The translations under genes were made by a program, and so were the position numbers. From Pseudopyrenochaeta lycopersici (taxonomy: Eukaryota > Ascomycota > Dothideomycetes > Pleosporales > Pseudopyrenochaetaceae), in the NCBI GenBank assembly GCA_003313425.1, contig NHZP01000018.1, positions 744,001-808,000 on the forward strand: 64,000 nt of DNA. The letters are read 5' to 3'. Below, in pieces: positions 55,846 to 64,000 of the stretch (positions within the stretch are counted from its first letter, which is position 1; each line of letters begins with the position of its first letter). The notes under the pieces were generated by a model, which was not told the DNA's origin, ran no database searches, and saw only the letters and a list, made by a program, of their open reading frames with translations.

Positions 55846-56826
55846 TTACAAAAGTAGCTTTGACCGCACAAGATCCACCTCTTCCCTATTCCCACACACA
55901 AGTCCACCTCTCTCATCCGTATCACGAATAGGCCTATCCAGGATATCGGTTCCATCAGCCGAATCCACGGCGACACCACCTGCACACTCGACAATTAGCG
56001 CTATGGGAGCGAGTTCGTACAGTCTGCGCAATTTCGCCGGGCTAGTAGGCGTGACAGGAGAAGTGTATATCCCATGGCCTTTAACAAGAGCGTGGAAGAT
56101 GTCCGGGACCAGACCGCCGCTGTATCGAAGAGTATACTTCTGAGCGATGTAGTAGTTGATGAGTTCCAGGTACTTTGGGCTCTCTGCCGCGGCCCTCATA
56201 TTTGCAGGGGCAAAGTAACGAGTCTTGGACTGCGGATTGAGCTGGATAGTGGGTCGAGTGATGGTGATTTCGTTGTCTGTTATGTCGACCTCAAAGCAGG
56301 CTGGTGTTCCCCCAGGTACGCGAATGGCAACAACGGCACTGGTACGAGGACCTAGTACTCCAAGGATGGCAGCGACTTGTTTTTTTCGAGGGGTCTCAGT
56401 CTGGGCAAGAGCGCTCGCGCCATCCCATATCCCGATGATGGTGCCCACGGTCCAATTTGGACCTATGATGGAGCTGCCGTCCAGGGGGTCGAAAGCCACC
56501 GCATACTGCTCTTTGGATGTAGCGCCTTCGGGTGTACTGGACTTCTCAATGGGGTCTTCTTCGCTACTTGCGGTGACTATTGAGGGGCATTGAGCGATGG
56601 CAGATCGAAGAATATTTTCTGCGAGAACATCAACATTTAGTTGGTTATCGCCGAACAAATTTGCACTGCCAGCTTCGGATACTGATGTAGACCGCAAGGC
56701 CTGAGCAATGTCCGGGAGTGTTCGCAGAAGTTGAGGGAGCACCTGGTGGGCTAGGTCTGTTCGAGATTCATCTGGTAGAAGAGATTGCAAATGTGTGATG
56801 AAACTGGATGAATTTTTTTGGGTCAT
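55846..56826 (-). CDS. Sedoheptulose-1,7/fructose-1,6-bisphosphatase-like enzyme (326 aa)
   Basis: Single-exon gene. Metal-dependent sugar bisphosphatase of the FBPase/SBPase superfamily, removing the C1 phosphate. Visible motifs: FGDNQLNVDVLAEN (substrate/metal side), the strongly conserved metal-binding FDPLDGSSI, then VGTIIGIW, YSGGLVPDIFHALVKGHGIY and the C-terminal ECAGGVAVDS. The overall look, with no AMP-site N-terminus of classical FBPase, fits the fungal sedoheptulose-bisphosphatase-like group better than gluconeogenic FBPase. The start at 56826 is the first ATG; an upstream frame extension has no ATG. Confidence 0.9.
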   Translation of the reverse strand: MTQKNSSSFITHLQSLLPDESRTDLAHQVLPQLLRTLPDIAQALRSTSVSEAGSANLFGDNQLNVDVLAENILRSAIAQCPSIVTASSEEDPIEKSSTPEGATSKEQYAVAFDPLDGSSIIGPNWTVGTIIGIWDGASALAQTETPRKKQVAAILGVLGPRTSAVVAIRVPGGTPACFEVDITDNEITITRPTIQLNPQSKTRYFAPANMRAAAESPKYLELINYYIAQKYTLRYSGGLVPDIFHALVKGHGIYTSPVTPTSPAKLRRLYELAPIALIVECAGGVAVDSADGTDILDRPIRDTDERGGLVCGNREEVDLVRSKLLL

Positions 56827-57346
56827 GTTCAAAGAAGGTGCGAAATTTGCAGGAGTTCGATTATGATTGTGAAGTTTTCAAAAGTTAAAGTGTTGGGTGT
56901 TGATATCAATGAATTTAGCGCAGTCGTCGTAGTGGGGCTATCGATAAGGGATTTCCAAAGTTGTCATGAGGCTTTCACTGTATTGATGCTCAGTGTAAAT
57001 AAATTTCCGGGGATAAAGAAAATACGATCCAAAGAGCAGTCAGCGATAAAAAAGACTATGAGATTGCGGAGAGTTACATCCGAAACAGATTCCAGACAGA
57101 TTTTCATTGGGAACTAGCAGGATTCTCTCACTGCAAGTAACTCAAGGCAAAGTAGGGCTCGCTCGCCAAACTTTGGGAACATGTAATTGAGGTGACAGTA
57201 ATTATTTCGCTGAAATCAGGCTTAACCTGCTCATTTGAACGCCAAAAACGCCTAGCCCTTTTCCGCCATGAATGCTTCTACATCTTCATGAAAGTGTGGT
57301 ATTGCGACGATCGGGGGCTCAATGCATATGGATATCATGTCAAGCC
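56827..57346. other. Intergenic, no supported gene
   Basis: Promoter of the bisphosphatase gene and 3' region of the Nop16 gene. No repeat seen. Confidence 0.45.
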
Positions 57347-58117
57347 TCATTCTTTTTCCTGTGACGCCTTCCACTTCAGAACTCTTTTTCTGATATCCGC
57401 TTCTGTTTGCTGCATTGGGTTGAGTTTTCTGTCCCGAGCCATCCTTCCGTAATCCTCTCCGTATCGACTCACCAGCCTCTCTGCCCACTCTTGTTCCCGC
57501 TGACTTTGCCCTCTCGGCGCCTTTCTCACACCATTTCTCGCCGCCTCTTCTAGCTGCCTGATGACTGGGTTCTCATTCTCGCCCTCTCTCCGCTCAGGTA
57601 CCATTGCAAAGCCATTCCACTCCGCCTCTTCGTCGCTGTTCTCAATGTCATTGAGGGGGTCGTTGAGAGGGTTATCCTTGGCTTCTTGCTGCCCGGTTAC
57701 GCGGAGAATGGCGCCAGTCTCTGGGTCGCGCTCGACCTCAATCTCTTCTGTCACAAATGTCTCAGGCGCTTTCGAGACGATATTTAGCGCATTTGCTGTA
57801 CTGTTTGCGGCTGTGTCGGCGCGCGCGGACCTTGCATCGTTGAGGCCGAGAGTAGCGATGGTCTTTTCTGTGCCTCCAGTTGCGTGATTGAGACGGGATG
57901 TGAGACCGAGGCGGCGGTAATTCTGTGAGAGCGTTTCTTTTTGATTCCTATCAAGTATCTGTTAGAGGCTATGTATGCAGTGGTTGCTTGTTTGTGGATA
58001 GCTGTACCAGTGCTTCGCTATGATGGGGTTCTGAAGCAGCTTCTTTTTTGATGGGCCATTCTGGCGTTTCTTCGGGATAGAAGACTTGTTCTTCTTTTTC
58101 TGGAGCTCGCGACCCAT
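57347..58117 (-). CDS. NOP16: Nop16, 60S ribosome biogenesis protein
   Basis: Nucleolar protein needed for 60S subunit maturation. One intron (57948-58007, phase 2) joins a 110-nt first exon to the rest and gives 236 residues, the usual length. Conserved family features: a lysine-rich nuclear/nucleolar start (MGRELQKKKNK...PKKRQNG), the signature HWNQKETLSQNYRRLGL split by the intron, and the C-terminal EWAERLVSRYGEDYGRMARDRKLNPMQQTE. The middle (about 60-150) is acidic and variable. Expected to be constitutive and essential. Confidence 0.95.
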
Positions 58118-61100
58118 GCTAGCGAATTTGCAAAAAGTACAGAGGTCTCAGGAGGATAGGGAGAGAGTAGGTTGAACGCAGTGTGGAGAGTCGCAACTGC
58201 CCCAAAATTTCGAAAAGTAGCCGCGCTAGTGTTATCGATAAGGAATGTCGAACTCGCGACACCAAATCATAGTGTCCGAAACATTATAAGAAGTATTAGG
58301 GGAGGTTCGTGAAATAATATTATCATGGGTCGCAAATTAAATTTGCTGCCAATAAGCCGTAAATCCCATTAGACATAGCCAGAAGTGCGCAAAAAGTCAA
58401 AACTCAATGATATAACCATTGACAAGACAGACGCCCTTCTTCTAGCTATAAGTCGAACTGTGTCTGGATGAATTTCGTGGAAATCTCGTATCTTTCCAAG
58501 AAGGTGCTCATCGTGAATGTGAATGCGTGTTCATCAAAGGCAGCTAGTTGCCCCCAACGTCCTAGAACGTAGAGGACCTAGAAAGCTACAGTTTGAAAGA
58601 TCTTGTGCCCTTCATGAGACTAAGTTCGCGAGCTTCTACCTAACGAGTTGGATCATAGCTCTTTTAGTCGAGCGCTGGCGCCCATGCGCCTTTTATGGAG
58701 GTTTTTACGTATCTATCAGCGATAGGTCCAGGCCATATGCAATCATTGTATATCGTTTGTAGCATTTCCTCATCATTCTAACTAGTAACGTTAGGAAGCC
58801 TACGATGTCTACTGCAATCTCTCTATAGATATTAGCTACTGCTAATTTATGCCCTTAATTACTCTCTAACTGTTGTTTCATATATGCTACACGTACTTTG
58901 TTGCCGCGAGTCACATGGCCTAATACTGCGAGATACTACCTTAGTGATGAAGGACATGGTTGCTAAGAATCAGACCGCTCGAGACGAGACGACCTTTGAT
59001 GACGTTGGTATGATGAATATGATGCTGAGTACTGGTGAGTGCTGGTGAGTAGTGTTGAGTAGTGTTGAGTGGCGCTGAGTGGTGCGAAGTGGTGCCAATG
59101 CCGATGCTGAGCAGCGACGAGCGAACAAGACTTTGCCGTCAGCACCATTTGATTGAGGAACAGCTCGAAGCGTCACTATCTCATGTGATGCGAGCAGTGC
59201 AGCCTCCCCGCCGATACACTCCTCACCTCATATTCGCTCACATTTCGTTGTGATGCTCTTGACGTCTGGAAACTCTCGCTTCAATGGGTTCGTGCCGAGA
59301 GATGCGTAGTTGCTGCCGGCAATTTGGCTGCATAGAGATAATCTTGAAGAGAGCCTTGGGGTTCTAGAGGTTTTCAACTTCATCTACGGATTCCTTTGTC
59401 AGCACATTGAATATGCTGGGGACGAGCTGTTCATTGACGCAACTGAGGAGAACCTGCCAGGCAATAACGAGCCGCTGGGCACGGATTGTGCACGCTGCAT
59501 GAAGCACGCTTAGTTAGCGTTGACGCCAGCAGACGTTATCAAAGTCTTGTATTCTATGCGAGCACCGCTTGTAATCTCTGGTCAACAGAATTGAGAAGGA
59601 GATATTTACAACCAGTGCTGGCAACAGTCAATCCGTCCGACGTCAATCAGATGACATTCAGATATCTCATACAGCCAGATCCAATCAGCCTGAGATATTT
59701 CACCAATCATACTACGAGAATATGTGTAATCTCGCTTAATTTACAAGACGCGCTTTCAGCCAGTGCATCTGTGTCTGAGATGCCTCCACAACCGCTGATT
59801 CTAAGCAATTTCGCTCATCTGTAATGAGCTTTTTGGCTGCTAAGAAAACCCGCTCTACCTTACTACTTATTGCTAGTATTAAGAAGGTATCAAAAGCTAT
59901 ATATGCTAAGATTAGAAAGTGAGTTTGATGCTACTTCTACTAGGCGATTAGATTCTTTAATCCCTAAAGCCTGGGATTAAATGTCCGCAAGCAGTTATTA
60001 AGCTCTAGGCTCTCTGTATCCTATTACTTCTACTTTTAATACCTGTGCAATAGGTAATTAGCTAAGAATGTGTTGAATAATCCGAGTTCGGGGAAGGACG
60101 ATTTTAGCTCGTTTGCCTCTGTTACCCGACTCTCACAGTTATATACGGAATTAATATAAATCCTTTCGCGATACTTTAGGTAAAGTTTCTTAAACCCCTT
60201 GTTCGCGCTCTTAATCTAACTTAGATGTTTTTGCCTACTTATCCTTAAAGTACTTAAATCGCCCTACAGGATAAAGGACGATAGCCGCAATATAGAGTGG
60301 TGAGGAGTCCGTAAGCTTAAAGTACCTTTCAAGCTTTATCCAGGCTGTATTAATACTAGTGTTGTAGTGCTCAGTTTGTTCAAGATTAGGACTATATATA
60401 TATATACCTCCTTTTGCGCCTTCTCAAGAATTTCATACGTAAAATTCATCTGGCGTACAGATTGAAGTGTTTCACACGAAGTGACTCTTGCTGGGTCTCA
60501 AGCGCCATATCAATCTGTACTTCGCATGCAGTGTTACTCTGCTGCTCAAGCTCTATGGCAGAAAGGATATCAGATGCTACTTTATCGTAGCAAGAGCACC
60601 GGACCGTTGCCTTTGATCTAGAACACTCTGCTACCTTTTGGGAGCGGGTTGAATGATTTCGTGTTCTTGGCTTCGTTCCTCCCGTTCATGCGGTTGGGTT
60701 AGCACAGTATGAATCAGGGCATGAGTGAAGCCTGCTGGAACGACGTGTGGAAGCCTTAAGTGCATCATCACCTGCAGATGCATGCATCGACGCAGGCGCT
60801 GGAAATTCACAGTCATCAGGAGATTGAGTTAGAGCTTGTCTAGAGGGTAAGTAAAGTGAAGGCTCAAATTCATTCACTTTGTACCATTTCCAAGGTCCTG
60901 TTGTTTGCCGGCTCCTAGCATACATTGGTTCCTGGCAAAAGTTTCAGTCTCAAGGGATGGGATCTGCTCGGATGCAAGCTCCGTTCAATCTTCCTGTATA
61001 TAACATGCTGTAGCAGTACGCCTTGAAGCACTTTGCGAACTGAGGATTGTAACAAAGCATATTATCATTCAATCAAACTAGTTGTATAACCATCTGTGTG

Positions 61101-61247
61101 GTATGCTCCCGGCACAGAAGTTGCTGGCTGATGCTAGTGTTACCCAACCAGAGACTACATTAGAAGAAAGTTAAGAAGAATAGGCCCTTTATTATCACCT
61201 TTGGATTGCTCTAGTGTAGAGGCAGACCAATGATAATTGACAGCCCT
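58118..61247. other. AT-rich gene-free region with tandem repeat
   Basis: Short frames (58523-58762, 59310-59513, 59486-59824 plus) show no reliable domain. From about 58750 to 60450 the DNA is TA-rich with many stops, RIP-like. A (TA)n run is at about 60394-60404. No transposase or reverse transcriptase motif can be read. Confidence 0.5.
59022..59091 (+). repeat. Imperfect 10-nt tandem repeat (GCTGAGTGGT / GTTGAGTAGT type)
   Basis: About seven imperfect units such as TGGTGAGTGC, TGTTGAGTAG and CGCTGAGTGG follow one another. Confidence 0.75.
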
Positions 61248-63461
61248 CTATCGTACAGAACGAGACATACATCCCCTTAACGAACCAACTTCACGTAAAT
61301 AGCTATCACCAGCGTTGATTTTTTGGAATCCCCGTTTCCGCTTTCGGTTCGATAAGATATTGCCCAGAGGCTTCTGAATTGTTGCCCGCTCCAGGTCGAC
61401 AACTATTAATCGACCTTCTACTTCGTCGTAAACCAAGTTCCGTAACTCCGCATCTCCGTGCAAAACATGCTGTTGATGAAACGCTCGCACTGCTTCTGTG
61501 GCTTTCTGCATAAATAAAGGCCAGTTGTCTGACCTTACATATTCGCACAATGGCCGTCCTGCCCAGCTGAGCAAGAGCATTCGTGTGTATTCTCCACCAC
61601 TGTAGTAGTAAGGAAGCTGGAGCAGAAGTTCCCCTATGCATGCCGGGATATAAGTGCCTTGCAGGTTAGAAAGATGCTTGTAAACACGGCTTTCGTTACG
61701 AAGGTGTTTTTGGTTATGTTCTTCCATGCCTTTGGCAACGAACGTGTATCCATGTAAAGACAGTCGAATTTTGAAAAGAGCACCTCGTGATCCTTTCACA
61801 TGAAGCGGCATACAATCGGCATTGCTTCCCCGGTCGGTCGCCAGTTGGGCCCGAATAAGATGCAAAAAGTCTTCTCTTGGGATGTGCTTCTCTTGGTGTG
61901 ATCCAATATTCGGGCACGTTGAGTCCAGATTTTCGCCTCGTATCAGACCAAGCAGACAATTGTGCGTGCAGAACGGTCGCTCATGGATAGAAGCCCGATA
62001 TCCAACATCATCCGAATTAGATTGTGTACCTGATCTGCCCTTGTTCGTACGCCTGCTTACTTGCGATTGGCTGGATCGGGTGGCCTTGGGCTGGGGCGGA
62101 GGTGTTGGCGAAGGCGGATCTGAATCACCGCGATCATCGTTGCGGTCGCCACGATATTGGTTACTGCTATCGGCATTGCCAGCTGCGCACCGTGCAGGGG
62201 TGAGGATCGGGGATCGTTCAACCTCTTTCCATCTCCTAGGCTTGTAGGCTGATGGGGACGGAGAAACCCCTGGCTTACGTGCAGTCTCCGGGATCTTCTT
62301 CAGAATATCAACATATTCTATTGCCCAGGTATCCAATTTAGCCGCGTCATCGTGCCATGTCTGGGGCGGAAGGTCTGTTGCCATTGCATGCAGAATGAAT
62401 GCGAAGATCTGTGCCACTGCTGTCCGGTGTAGCCGATCATCATCCTCTTGCGAAACGTCCAGTGACGGAATGCAAGTATGGTAATAGACTATCGTTGGGT
62501 CATCCGGAATGTGCAAAAAGATTATGACTTCGCCTGTGAAAATATAGCCATCATGAAGTCCATGATGGATCATGTATGAGAAGCACTGTGTTACCACCGC
62601 TGCCATAAGCCACTTCGCCAGATATTCAGGGCTGTCATCGTCGTGATTGATGACATCGCAATCAGGCACAATCTCTCCCGTCAAACCAGTGACAATGATC
62701 TCTTGTGTCAGTTTATGCGGGGCCTTGTACTCGATCGCTACCACGGGGGTTCGTTTCTCGTTCGTAAGTCGGTAGATACAAAACTGATCTGCTCGGCCGC
62801 CTTGTCCCCGACGCCGGCCGGCTGCTCTTGTACCCCGATCTTTGCCCGTGATTCCACTTGACTGGAGTGATACGTGTGACATTGCTTTTTCAATTGTTTC
62901 ATCTCTTGACGAGCCCGGATTTGTGTGGCTTTCGAAAGATATTGTTCCCTGTAGGTTCAGTCGGACTTGTAAATCAGCATCTTGCGACACCTCTTTAACA
63001 AGCTTCTGCACCGCATTCTCCACGATATCTCTTCCCACATACCGGAGTCCAGACTCGCTGCTGATTGGATCGAGCGTAGATCGGACATACTGCATCTGGT
63101 GCGATGAAGGAAATACCCAGCTCGAACCAAACGATAGACTATCAGAGAGTCTTCCCCAAACTTTTCGTTGCCGAGTTATAAAATTGTCCTCCCACGGTAT
63201 AATGCGTTTAGGGTATTTTTGTCCGGCCGGCCGCGTAGTATCGCCTTGAGTCGTGAGCGAAAGGTCGGTGACCGCCCGGACGGCTTGCCAAAGCTCATGG
63301 CAGTCCTCAAGAAATCCATTGATATTATTTGGCAGTGCGTGTCGAGCAGCTTCCTCTGCTACCTCTCGTCGGCGTTGTTCTTCCTTCCGTTGTGCCTCTG
63401 CTGCCTCGCGTCTGTGTCGTTCTTCTTCAAGCTGCCTTCTAAGCTCCGCGATTTCCTCCAT
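61248..63461 (-). CDS. PD-(D/E)XK nuclease-like domain fused to an atypical protein kinase (737 aa)
   Basis: Single-exon gene. Residues 1-42 are an Arg/Glu-rich coiled coil. A restriction-nuclease-like core lies in the middle: RADQF (D225) followed by VVAIEYKAPH (E244, K246), the D...ExK arrangement, then long helices (YLAKWLMAAVVTQCFSYM). A disordered basic linker (about 400-490) follows. Next is a Cys/His cluster (CTHNCLLGL...LDSTCPNIGSH, about 498-522) common in this fungal family, then a kinase-like domain: VAKG (K577), HGDAELRN (D670, N675) and VVDLE (D689). The family is frequent and often multicopy in Pezizomycotina. Its nuclease plus kinase layout resembles that described for some Crinkler-type effectors. 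Whether the nuclease is active, and the biological role, are unknown. No intron is needed, which is unusual for a gene of this length here. Confidence 0.85.
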   Translation of the reverse strand: MEEIAELRRQLEEERHRREAAEAQRKEEQRRREVAEEAARHALPNNINGFLEDCHELWQAVRAVTDLSLTTQGDTTRPAGQKYPKRIIPWEDNFITRQRKVWGRLSDSLSFGSSWVFPSSHQMQYVRSTLDPISSESGLRYVGRDIVENAVQKLVKEVSQDADLQVRLNLQGTISFESHTNPGSSRDETIEKAMSHVSLQSSGITGKDRGTRAAGRRRGQGGRADQFCIYRLTNEKRTPVVAIEYKAPHKLTQEIIVTGLTGEIVPDCDVINHDDDSPEYLAKWLMAAVVTQCFSYMIHHGLHDGYIFTGEVIIFLHIPDDPTIVYYHTCIPSLDVSQEDDDRLHRTAVAQIFAFILHAMATDLPPQTWHDDAAKLDTWAIEYVDILKKIPETARKPGVSPSPSAYKPRRWKEVERSPILTPARCAAGNADSSNQYRGDRNDDRGDSDPPSPTPPPQPKATRSSQSQVSRRTNKGRSGTQSNSDDVGYRASIHERPFCTHNCLLGLIRGENLDSTCPNIGSHQEKHIPREDFLHLIRAQLATDRGSNADCMPLHVKGSRGALFKIRLSLHGYTFVAKGMEEHNQKHLRNESRVYKHLSNLQGTYIPACIGELLLQLPYYYSGGEYTRMLLLSWAGRPLCEYVRSDNWPLFMQKATEAVRAFHQQHVLHGDAELRNLVYDEVEGRLIVVDLERATIQKPLGNILSNRKRKRGFQKINAGDSYLREVGSLRGCMSRSVR

Positions 63462-64000
63462 TAAAGTCGATGGCTAGGTGAATCGATCGCAAGTATTCGC
63501 CAAAAATGTTCAAGGAGCGTTCATTTTGTGACCGCTCTGAGAAGCAACGTGCGAGCGCATTAGATGCCGTGATGACGTTCGTTCCTGTCTGTCAACAAAC
63601 AACGTTGCCAAGGAGATATTCAGCCGACGTTGCTCGGATGCCTCACCAGACGCCTTCCTGGGATGGAGACTCAGCATAAGTCGAGTCGAGCTAAAGCGAA
63701 AGCGAAAGCGGTTTAGCTGTTTTACACACTAGGTATTCACAACATCGTAATCACCAAAGACATGTCTCAAAATTTTGCGCAATGGGTTTATAATACATCC
63801 AGTTGTTGCAGAATCAAGCAGAATAATCTATCGGTAGGGAAGTCGTAGTATGGCGTAACTAGACTTTCTATCTTCTTGTCAGGGTTCAATCCTTCCAAGG
63901 TAAAGTCGCAAGTGAAAGGTAATTGCTACACCTTTCACCTAGCTGAACTACTGGATTAAGCCTAGCGCCTGAACTAGCGGCTCTAGCTCTTTTATTTAAA
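63462..64000. other. Right-edge region, no supported gene
   Basis: Promoter side of the nuclease-kinase gene, then sequence without a gene. GCGAAAGCGAAAGCG is a short triplet-like repeat at about 63697. Confidence 0.4.

Noticed and set aside
58523..58762. Frame with IIALLVERWRP resembling a transposon-derived plant mobile domain segment
   Set aside because: Only about 12 residues are suggestive and the rest does not fit; chance similarity is likely.
59310..59824. Two plus-strand frames that could be exons of one gene
   Set aside because: No domain, no convincing splice pair, and the surrounding DNA is RIP-like.
63875..63900. GGGTTCAATCC resembling a tRNA T-loop
   Set aside because: The flanking bases do not form a T stem, and no acceptor or anticodon arm can be drawn.

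Overview
This window looks like chromosomal DNA of a filamentous ascomycete, most likely Pezizomycotina and plausibly Dothideomycetes. The support is: many GT-AG introns of 44-100 nt with fungal branch sites (CTAAC or TACTAAG types), typical families (DAL5-like and siderophore MFS carriers, a NmrA-like reductase, an RTA1 fragment, Kex2-type secreted precursors), and AT-rich, TpA-rich stretches that look like repeat-induced point mutation (RIP). There are no operons. Genes lie singly on both strands and are separated by long non-coding stretches. Exon structures were assembled by hand from reading phase and splice signals. Every multi-exon model given with full coordinates adds up to a whole number of codons.

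Layout. 1-15 kb is a metabolic and secreted block on the plus strand: secreted bicupin oxalate decarboxylase-like enzyme, DAL5-like MFS carrier, RidA-like protein, membrane-anchored pepsin-like protein with both catalytic Asp motifs lost, decayed methyltransferase, NmrA-like oxidoreductase and a small secreted protein. 15.6-19 kb on the minus strand holds a long gene that appears to fuse an OTT_1508-like deaminase to a MYND zinc finger through a 100-nt intron carrying a 15-nt minisatellite. 19-28 kb is gene-poor: RIP-like DNA, a tRNA-Val(AAC) with an intron, a decayed second copy of that tRNA locus, and old tandem repeats. 28-40 kb has a Kex2-processed secreted protein, an atypical protein kinase, an unknown coiled-coil protein and a GNAT acetyltransferase, followed by decayed genes (RTA1-like, aminoglycoside-phosphotransferase-like).

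40.9-46 kb holds a siderophore-type MFS transporter with two perfect iron-GATA sites (ATCWGATAA) in its promoter, then a hexose-type MFS transporter. 47.6-55.6 kb holds four unfamiliar genes in two divergent pairs: a Pro-rich protein facing a large Gly-rich protein with a bacterial-style DxNxDG...PGE domain, and a multi-pass membrane protein facing a small Ser/Thr-rich single-pass protein. 55.8-58.1 kb holds two housekeeping genes, a sedoheptulose/fructose bisphosphatase and Nop16. 58-61 kb is again AT-rich and without genes. 61.2-63.5 kb holds a nuclease-like (PD-(D/E)XK) plus kinase protein of a fungal family.

The most unusual content is the deaminase-MYND fusion with a possible splicing switch, the nuclease-kinase protein, and the Gly-rich CARDB-like protein. 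The first two families resemble those linked elsewhere to biological conflict. That role is inferred from family resemblance and is not shown by this sequence.
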